Assembly: GCF_034190915.1 (NCBI RefSeq)
Contig: NW_026947506.1
Span: forward strand, 32,529,748 to 32,593,747
Direction: 5' to 3'
DNA length: 64,000 nt
Origin: Cavia porcellus
Lineage: Eukaryota; Chordata; Mammalia; Rodentia; Caviidae
A program made the position numbers and the translations under genes. Within the stretch, counting starts at the first letter, position 1. The number at the start of each line of letters is the position of its first letter. A model generated the notes under the pieces. That model did no database searches and was not told where the DNA came from. It was given only the letters and a program-made list of their open reading frames with translations. Shown here one piece after another: positions 57,401 to 64,000 of this stretch.

Positions 57401-59380
57401 AAATAATGGTACAGCTGGCATTCTGGGCCCGGGTCAGCCTCCTGTGTGCCTTTCAGAAAACTCCTGTTTTCTGATCTCTAAAATGGAGATAGGGTAGCCA
57501 CTCTCCTTGCCCCCAGCTGCCGTGAGGACAGTGAGGTAAAAGTGGACTGTCCCAGCGCAGGTGTCAAGGTGGCCAAGGCCTGTGATCCCAGTCCTCAGGG
57601 AGGCTGAGGCAGGAGGACCCCAAGTTCAAGCCCAGTTCAGGCAAGTCAGTAACTCAGTGAGAGCCTGTCTCGAGGTAAAAAGCACAAAAGGGCTGGAGAC
57701 GTGGCTCTGGGTTCAAGCGCCGGCTTGTGCCTGCGTTGTGAAGGTCCACGGTCTAGCACACACCCCGGTGTGCCAGGGCAGAGTGCAGAAAAAGTGGTGA
57801 AACCAACGGGGACAGACTCCCCCTTCCCCGAAGTTTAAGGAAACCAGCATAAGTGTAATTGTTGGGGAAAGCAAAAGACAAATCAGTGTCCACCTGTGGA
57901 CGGGGAGATGAACACGGCCCAGCACTGAGGTTTCAGGGTCTGGAGGCTCTGGGCAGAGTGGGCAGCAGAGGGCTCCCCCTGCGGAGGGCTCCTGGGGCCC
58001 TTTCTGCTGACCGAGGGACCCTGGAGAAGGCTCCTCGGGAAGGTGGCACGGTGACATGGGCAGGGGTGCGGCTCCAGGGGCCCGGCTGAGCTTTACAGCC
58101 AGGGCGGCGTTGGAGCGCTTGGCTTTGCGGATTTTCAGAATTTTGTTTCTTGCCTTGTTCCAAATGGGACGAGAGACAGCGCCCTCTGCTGGGCAGTGGC
58201 GAGGCTGTTCACGCCCAGTCCCGAAAGGGCGGAAGAGAGACAGCGCCATCTGGTGGGCGATGCCCAGGCCCTCGCGCACGTTCTTTGCAACAGTGACCGA
58301 GGACGGGGGTCTCTCCTCCAGCTCCTCTGGGAGTGGGACAAGTGCATGTTCCGTGCTGTCTCGAGCTTCTGCTGGTCACCTCCATCCTCCTCCTGTGTCA
58401 CCGGGGTTGGAGGCAGTGACAGGCTCAGACTCCGTCCCCGCCTGTCATCTGCTTCGTGCTCCAGCTTCTCCTGCGTTCCGGGTCTGAAGAAGAACGAGAA
58501 CTTGTATCTGTTTGTGAAAAGTGAGTCCAGTTAAACAAGAGCACAGATCCGAGGAAATGAAGATGGTCACCACACACCTAAAGGGACAAACCGAAGAGCA
58601 AAGCCGCATCGTGCTGGACGAATACAGACAACTCGCAGCACAGCATGGAACTAGAGTCAGGTGTGGGTTATCTGAGAGAATGCACACATTTTTAAATAGT
58701 CAAGACTTACGTCAGTCAGAGAGAAATTAATAACATGAAAGACGGAGTCCCGTTCTTGGGGCGTGGAAACTGAGAACACTCTTAGGAAAGGAGAAAAATG
58801 TGACCGCTGATTGTGACCACAGCCCTCTTTCATGCTGAACACCGTGGGAACACTTGCACAGTTTCCCAAAGGTAGACCTCAGGACAAGCTGTCTAGTGAG
58901 GCTGTCACACAGGAAACCGCAGTGAAACCATAGAAAACCATTGTCACACAGGAAAGGAATCAGGGCATACAGTACCTTTGAGAGGCTTTGCCAAAAAAAA
59001 TGCCTTGATAACAAAACCTAGCCGATTAGATGGACACTGTGCATGCCGGGTAACCCCAGAACTCTGGGAGGCTGAGCCGGGGGATTGTAAGTCTGACTAT
59101 GGTATGTGTGACTTTATGAGACCCTGCCTCAGAAATAAAAAGGGGCTGGGGGTGTAGCTCAGTGCAAAGGCCCTGGGTTCAATCCGCAGTATCTACCTAC
59201 CTGTATCTCAAAAATGGTAGTGAGTGTGGACTCCGTTTAAAAAGAACCAATGTTAGACAGTTGTGTGAATCACAGTCACAGAACAAGACGTTATTATTAC
59301 ACCTGAGACTGTAAAATACCGGTATCTGTAAGGAATGATGATTTAGAGAAAAGGTGGGGAAGTGTGGGGATGCTGATCCA

Positions 59381-59431
<51 letters not shown>

Positions 59432-62400
59432 TGTCTGTCTGTCTGTCTGTCTCTCAGCTCTCATTACTAGGAGCTGAGCTCAGGGCCCTTACACTGACCT
59501 ACAGCATAGTCTTTCATTTTTTATATCTTGAGACAAAACCTTGGTGAGTCACTAAGTTGTCCAGACTGGGCTCAACCTTGCAATCTTCCTGCTTCAGCCT
59601 CCCAGAGTTCTGAGGCTACAGGCTGTGCCACCACGTCCAGCTTGTGTCTTATATGGGGGACTCGATGGACAGCTCTGACCCTGGAAACATATAGCAAGAA
59701 AATACAACATCTTTATGCTTTACATAGTTGACCTCCTTGTTTTTAGAGTCAAAGTAAAATTTATGTTGGAGACACATTTGTTTGAAGTTGAACTAACCAT
59801 TTTGTTAGGTTGTATTTTCTTTTGTTAAAGTCGAGTTAAAATCAAATGTAATAATTTGATTTAATTTACTTTACGTTTTGCAGTACTGGAGATTGAACCC
59901 AGGGCCTTCACACCGAGCTGCAGCCCCATCCTTTTCTTTTTTTGTCTTTTATTTTGTGATAGGGTCTTGCTAGGTTGCTAAGTTTTTCAGTCTGGGCAGA
60001 GTGCTGGGGTCACAAGTGTGTATCACTGTGTCTAGTTAATAAAACTGACATGTGTAAATTTGACTCTCACCTTTCTCCATTGCTTTATTTCCGTCCACCC
60101 TTTTGTCCCTCTTCTCTTGCCTTCTGTTCATCCCATGTTAATACCCACCCTCCTGTCCGCTGATCTGCTGTTTGTTGGTTCATTTCTTTTTGAGACAGGG
60201 TCTCACTGTGTAGCTGAGGCTGTCCTTGATTTCACCATGTAGCCCAAACTGGCCTTGAATTCCTGGCAGTTTTCCTGCCTCAGCTTCCTGAGTGCTGGGA
60301 TTATAGGCATGTGTTACCACACCTGGCTGGCTCGCTTTTATATCTGCTTGGAAAGACATCTAAAGTCATCTTGCTTATTTTGAATAATGAGATGGATTAT
60401 TCTTAACTTTTCATGTTACTTTGTTGCCTTGAGGATTGAATCCAGGCTTCATAACTTGCTAGAAGAGCAGTGTTCCACTGATTTACTTTGCCACACTTTT
60501 GTTTTGTTTTGTTTTTTGAGATAGAGTCTCACTATATTGCCCAGGCTGATCCTGAACTCCCAGGCTCAAGAAAGCTTCCTGCTTCAGCTTCCCCAGAGCT
60601 AGAACTACAGGCATGAGCTACCATGTCCAGCTGGTAACCCCTTCATAGTGACAAATTGGACTCTGAGCAAGAGGTCAATTTTTTTCAGAAGTCTTACCAT
60701 TAAGACTCCCATTAAAGGAATTCATTCAAGAAACAAAGGACCTCGTTTCCCCAACCCAACCCTAATCCTGTCCCCAACTAATGGCACCACCAGGAACTGT
60801 CCTTTTACATACAAAACTACTTGGAGAAGGGCTCAGACCTTTTCTGTGTGTTTTCACTACTTCCTTCTTGTGTAAAAATAGTGCACAAGTCATCTCATTC
60901 TCAATTCATGCACCTCTCCCCCGACACTGGCTAGTATGCCTTGGACATTTATCCATATTGGCTCAATCAGGTTGTCCTCATATTTTTAAAGGTCTCTGAA
61001 TCACAGTGGTGTGGTAGGCCGGATGTGGGCAGAAGGCAGAAATCACAAAGTGATTTGAGCAAGGAAAACCCAATATCAAGAATGGGGGGGGGGGTACTGG
61101 GGGTTGAACCGAGGGCCTCTTGTGTGCTTACCACAAGCTACACCCCCAGTCCGAATACCAAGGACTATTGATGGGAGGTCGCAGCGGTGGGTGCACAGAA
61201 AGCAGCAGAGGGGCATTCTCCTGCCTGCGTGAGACCCCACCTTGTTTGGGGTGGCATGCTGGGGAGCGCAGCTGAGCGCTCGGGGGCGAGGCGTTCACAG
61301 GGCGTGCTCAGCCTTAGCGTCTGCTCCATGTTAGGGGGACTCCGGCCCCAGCACTGGGAGAGGCCCCTAAGAGGGACCTTGAGCGTGGATCTCTGCAGTC
61401 AGCAGCTTGCATGTGGGGCTGACGAAAGGGTGCCGGAGTGGCTGTCAGGCCTCAGGCTCGCGCCTGCTGGTACCAAGACTGCAGCTCAAGACCACATGCG
61501 GGAGAAAGCTGCGCCCTGCAGGCACCCAGCGCTGGGGGACGCGCAGGACTGACCGAGCCAGAGGAAAGCTGGCTCTCAGGGGCCTGGCTGGAGAGCTCGG
61601 GAAACCTGGAGGAAGAACCTCTCTCCAGCGCCACCTATCGCTAAAATGTAGCATTGCACCTCCTTCGCAGAAAGACTGTGTTCCAAAGCCAACTGAGTAG
61701 ACTTGGAGCTTTGAGGCAAAAGATTGATAAGCAGCACAGATGGATAATACTGGGCACCGTGGGGGTTTTGTTTGTTTGTATTTAAGGCGGATGCTATGCT
61801 TATTTTGCCCGCCCTTCTTCGTAGTTTGCAGTCTCATCCAGGTCTGTGGTTCCCTCCCTGCCTCCTCACGTCTCTGGCTCCTCCTCCCTTCCACATTTAC
61901 AACATTTTTGCTGATTTTCTTCTAATACAGGTTAAGCACATTTAAAACCCAAAATGTTCCGAAATTTGAAACTTTTGGAATACTGCTGGGACATCGTGAG
62001 TGGAAACTTCCATCCCGGGCCTCACGAGTGGGACACACTCAAAACACAAGTGTACTAAAAATACTGTAGAAAAGCACCTTTGGCAGTGTGTGGACAATGT
62101 TTATTTGGGGCACAAATAAACTTCTCCGGTGCCATCATCAAGGTGTCTCATCGTGTACATGCTGACGTCTCCAAATCTGAAAAAGTCCAAATCTGAAACC
62201 CATCTGGCCCCAAGCGTTTGGATAAGGATGCTCAGCCTGTAGCTGCTGTAGTTTGCTGGGGACCCTTCTGCCCCGCTCCTCAGCCTCCCCACAGAGCCGC
62301 TGGATCCTGTGCGGCCCAAGGGACAGGGCACCTCTGGGGTCAGCTCTGATGACAGGCGGCTGTGAAGGGCCGAGTCCAATGGCCGCTCATGCTGTGTCCT

Positions 62401-63471
62401 GGGTTCTCTCTCTCCTAGGCTGAACCTTCGGGAGCTGGGCCCCTGGGCCTCCCACATGCGCTGGCTGGTTTGGATTATGGCCTCTGTTGGCACTGTCGAT
62501 GTCTTCTTTTGCCATGAGCGGTAAGCTGGGGCCAGGGTCTCAGATGGGTGAGGTGCTTCTTGAATCCCCAGCAGGACTTCCTCCTGCAGGGTGGGCGAGA
62601 CCCCAGGGTGATCCCAGAAAAGTGAGTGTGCAGCTCTACCTAGATCTACTGCTGGAGCAAATGGAGATCAGGTGATTAGGCAACTGCATGCGATCAAGAG
62701 CAGCTGCGTAGCCCTGTGGGGGAAGAGGCAGGGATCAAACAGTGATGTCTGCCCTGGGCTGAGCCTTTGTAGCATCCACACGGCTGCTACAGATGGGACA
62801 GAAATATAGGGTGAATGTTTGGATTTTAAACATTATTACAGTTAGAGATGCATTGCTCTTCATTTCCTCAGAACGCTCCTCCTCACTCTGAACACCCTCC
62901 TCTGGTCCTTCTTTCCGCTTTCTGAAGCAGCTCTGGAAATCCTCTTTCCTAATTGTCTTTGCAGGGTGTGATAAAAACACAGCGCACGCTGCTATCCAGT
63001 GCCATCCAACCGACAAGCAGGCTCATAAACATGACGCTGTGCCCCGGCCCACCTTACTCACCAGTCCTGGGGGATTTGTGGCTCTTCCAGGTGTGGTAGT
63101 GCATGCCTGGAATTCCAGCCCTGGGGAGGCTGAAGCAGGAGGATCACTGGAAGTTTGAGGCCAGCCTGGGCTACAAAGTGAGTTCAAGGCCAGTCTGAAC
63201 TGCATAGTGAAACCCTGTATCTAAGAAAGAAAGAAAGAAAGAAAGATTTGGGTGGATTCTGGGCCCAGGGATGCTGCCTAGAGCCCCTTCCTCTCAGTGT
63301 CCCCATCAGGGTATCCGCTTCTCCTCAGCATCGGGGAGCTGTGTGCTGTTTCCTCACTGAGGGGCTTGTCCTGAGGCCACCGCGGCTTGTCTTCCTGCCA
63401 GGTACAAACTAGTGGAGCTCCTATGCTACGTGGTGGTGGGCTTTTTCCCGGCCCTGGTCGTCCTCTCCATG
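51381..63471 (+). CDS. MMD2: MMD2 (PAQR10), spliced, partial (five internal coding exons)
   Basis: Five exons with AG/GT borders and compatible phases (entering phase 2, then 0, 2, 2, 2, leaving 0) give 163 complete codons of a PAQR-family seven-helix membrane protein. Visible family marks are the E-x2-N-x2-TH pattern before helix 1 (EHAANCATH), the S-x3-H motif at the end of helix 2 (STVFH) and the acidic residue before helix 3 (HMVDRM). The [20 protein letters not shown] and [12 protein letters not shown] stretches favour MMD2 over its paralogue MMD. Known of the family: PAQR10/PAQR11 sit in the Golgi membrane and help retain Ras proteins there. About 16 N-terminal residues and helices 6-7, with the HxxxH metal motif, are outside the exons found. 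Introns are full of SINEs and simple repeats, and I see no further coding exon in them. Confidence 0.93.
52180..52350 (-). repeat. B1+ID dimer
   Basis: ID half ggagcagacccaggctctgc, then B1 with cctcagcctcccagagtgct. In the intron after the first visible MMD2 exon. Confidence 0.7.
53040..53262 (+). repeat. B1+ID dimer
   Basis: gagccgggtgaggtggcaca to gacattgtctcgaaatcaaa, poly(A), then ID ggcttgggtgtagctcaggg to gggttcagtccctgtacc. Confidence 0.8.
53539..53612. repeat. (CCGT)n/(CCTT)n tract
   Basis: cttccgtctgtccgtccttc followed by about seven CCTT units, in an MMD2 intron. Confidence 0.9.
53674..53703. repeat. (GGGACA)n short repeat
   Basis: Five GGG runs spaced by three or four bases (agggaccagggacaggg...). 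The spacing fits a G-quadruplex on the + strand. Confidence 0.7.
54354..54514 (+). CDS. MMD2: MMD2 coding exon, helices 1-2
   Basis: This 161-nt exon lies between acceptor cccttcccacag and donor GTATGT. It runs from [10 protein letters not shown], continuous with the previous phase-0 exon, to KKSHLR with the last Arg codon split 2+1. It encodes helix 1, the acidic loop SDDDWET, helix 2 ([17 protein letters not shown]) and the S-x3-H motif, whose His is a proposed metal ligand in the wider hemolysin-III/PAQR superfamily. Confidence 0.95.
54778..54896 (-). repeat. B1-like SINE
   Basis: Begins with a T run of about 22, then gagccagtctcactatgcgg, gcctcagcttcctgggatta and cactatcatgcctggcc. It lies 260 bases after the helix 1-2 exon. 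Confidence 0.85.
55785..56075. repeat. old interspersed repeat in MMD2 intron, family not assigned
   Basis: Starts attagtcctctattgctgtgtaacaaaaat-like and continues gtggtggctgaaaataac, a recognisable old mammalian repeat start. I do not assign a family name. Confidence 0.4.
56781..56855 (+). CDS. MMD2: MMD2 coding exon, helix 3
   Basis: This 75-nt exon lies between acceptor ctgcctcccag and donor GTGAGT. The first G completes the split Arg; 24 codons from [12 protein letters not shown] to SYAP follow, then TG of a split Trp. It encodes the family Asp before helix 3 and the helix [13 protein letters not shown]. Confidence 0.95.
57018..57042. repeat. (GT)n microsatellite
   Basis: About 12 GT units in the intron after the helix 3 exon. 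Confidence 0.88.
57205..57775. repeat. reverse B1 (57205-57318) and forward B1+ID dimer (57565-57775)
   Basis: Reverse: gaactcgctgtgtagcccag, cctcagcctcctaggtgttg. Forward: gtggccaaggcctgtgatcc to gagcctgtctcgaggtaaaa then ID gggctggagacgtggctctg. Confidence 0.75.
58175..58193 (-). promoter_or_regulatory. CTCF-type motif 1
   Basis: On the - strand the sequence reads CCCAGCAGAGGGCGCTGTC, a close fit to the CTCF core (CCAsyAGrkGGCGCTG-like). It lies in the MMD2 intron between the helix 3 and helix 4 exons. A second motif in the same orientation begins 64 bases further on. Occupancy is not shown by sequence alone. Confidence 0.7.
58239..58256 (-). promoter_or_regulatory. CTCF-type motif 2
   Basis: On the - strand the sequence reads CCACCAGATGGCGCTGTC, again a close fit to the CTCF core and in the same orientation as the motif at 58175. 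The surroundings of both motifs (gagagacagcgcc..tctg.tgggc) are near duplicates, so the pair may have arisen by local duplication. Confidence 0.72.
59040..59210 (+). repeat. B1+ID dimer
   Basis: gtgcatgccgggtaacccca to gagaccctgcctcagaaata, then ID gggctgggggtgtagctcag to gggttcaatccgcagtatc. Confidence 0.8.
59383..59456. repeat. compound (GT)n(CTGT)n microsatellite
   Basis: About 24 GT units followed by six CTGT units and CTCT. Confidence 0.92.
59458..60045 (-). repeat. two reverse B1+ID dimers
   Basis: 59458-59643 (gagctgagctcagggccctt; cttcagcctcccagagttct) and 59875-60045 (gtactggagattgaacccag; gctggggtcacaagtgtgta). Confidence 0.75.
60190..60632 (-). repeat. reverse B1 and reverse B1+ID dimer
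   Basis: 60190-60325: gagacagggtctcactgtgt to gtgctgggattataggcatg. 60418-60632: ID half (gaggattgaatccaggcttc), then B1 (gatagagtctcactatattg to actacaggcatgagctacca). Confidence 0.8.
61086..61155 (-). repeat. ID-type SINE
   Basis: Run of G then gtactgggggttgaaccgag and caagctacacccccagtcc. Confidence 0.7.
61928..62239. mobile_element. Tc1/mariner-type DNA transposon fossil
   Basis: Begins CAGGTTAAGCACATTT and ends AAGGATGCTCAGCCTG; the ends are imperfect inverted repeats (CAGGTTAAGCA against CAGGCTGAGCA). TA flanks both sides (61926-61927 and 62240-62241), the target duplication of Tc1/mariner elements. At about 310 bp it is a non-autonomous remnant in the MMD2 intron before the helix 4 exon. 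Confidence 0.55.
62419..62520 (+). CDS. MMD2: MMD2 coding exon, helix 4
   Basis: This 102-nt exon lies between acceptor ctctctcctag and donor GTAAGC. It completes Trp, then encodes [15 protein letters not shown] and helix 4 ([18 protein letters not shown]), ending in a split Arg codon. An Asp lies inside the hydrophobic stretch (GTVDVFF); as I recall the family, an aromatic residue is usual there. Confidence 0.94.
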
Positions 63472-63890
63472 GTAAGTCCCGTCCCCGCCTCTGTGTGGAC
63501 CCCAGGAGGGTGCGGGAGTGTCCAAGTGCCACCTGACTCTCAAGAGTGTTTCTTTTGGCAACTAGGGAAACTGAGGTTCAGTGGGTCAGGGAGACTTAGC
63601 TCCAAGGGCAGGAGAACATGGAGGTTCACGCTTAGGGACCTGCAGGCTCTCTTTCACCCCTCTCTGCCTGGCCCCGAGAGAGCCCTCCAGCCCCTGCACT
63701 TCTGCCTTCTTGGCTATGAGAACATCTGCGCGCAGCAATCAGAGTGTATCTGGAGCACAGTGGGAAGATAATTCACAAAACTGGGTCCCTCAGGAGGACA
63801 CAGAGCTGGGGGCAGCTCAGGGGTACAGAGCTTTGCTCGCCTGTATGAGGCCTCGGCTTCCTTACCCAGCATGGCAAGAACAAAAGCAAA
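63080..63890 (+). repeat. B1-like SINE (63080-63245) and ID fragment (63810-63890)
   Basis: B1: ttccaggtgtggtagtgcat to gtgaaaccctgtatctaaga, ending in (aaag)n. ID: ggggcagctcaggggtacag with gaggcctcggcttccttacc. They flank the helix 5 exon. Confidence 0.7.
63402..63471 (+). CDS. MMD2: MMD2 coding exon, helix 5
   Basis: This 70-nt exon lies between acceptor cttcctgccag and donor GTAAGT. After the G closing the split Arg it encodes [18 protein letters not shown] to SM, ending in phase 0. This is helix 5. The remaining exons (helices 6-7 and the C terminus) are not in the last 530 bases and must lie downstream. Confidence 0.93.
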
Positions 63891-64000
63891 ATTCAGGATC
63901 TCTGACCCTAAAGCTTATACCTTGACAATAAGCAATGCCTTATATGTTAGACCTGGATTGCCAGCCAGGACCAGCGCGGAAAGTGAGGAGAGTAGGTAAA

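Overview
The window is mammalian nuclear DNA, almost certainly from a rodent. It is packed with tRNA-derived ID elements, 7SL-derived B1 monomers and head-to-tail B1+ID dimers. It also holds LINE-1-type elements, an IAP-like betaretroviral provirus and older MaLR/L1M fossils. The many B1+ID dimers suggest a lineage such as the beaver/kangaroo-rat/pocket-mouse group, dormice or squirrels; this placement is inference. There are no bacterial-style genes, operons or CRISPR arrays.

The only cellular gene I can support is MMD2 (PAQR10) on the + strand. Five consecutive coding exons with canonical splice sites and matching phases lie at 51381-51462, 54354-54514, 56781-56855, 62419-62520 and 63402-63471. 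They encode 163 complete codons: the segment before the first membrane helix through about the fifth helix. The exon with the start codon was not found, and the last exons lie beyond the window. If that exon lies far upstream, most of the window is its first intron; otherwise it is 5' intergenic DNA.

Layout: 1-3.6 kb holds old repeats (an MLT1A-like LTR, an L1 fossil). 3.78-6.84 kb is a complete LINE-1-derived element on the - strand, with an ORF1 relic, no ORF2 and a 16-bp target duplication. 7-35 kb is SINE-rich with several LTR-like blocks, one carrying a CRE and a TATA box. 35.45-37.60 kb is a 22-unit, 98-bp minisatellite. 38.23-43.42 kb is a young 5.2-kb provirus with LTRs differing at one base, an intact gag, an internally deleted pol and no env. 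46.49-50.13 kb is a second ORF1-only LINE with its own 16-bp target duplication. 51.4 kb to the end holds the MMD2 exons, with two strong CTCF-type motifs in the fourth visible intron.

The most notable items are: (1) the provirus, non-autonomous yet very recently inserted, which keeps an in-frame A_AAA_AAC frameshift heptamer and a dUTPase stub fused to the end of RT, RNase H and integrase; (2) two independent, fully bounded copies of an ORF1-only half-LINE (HAL1-type) family; (3) the 98-bp minisatellite with clustered variant repeats; (4) the paired CTCF motifs; and (5) the sense orientation of the provirus upstream of MMD2 exon 2, which could allow LTR-driven chimeric transcripts.
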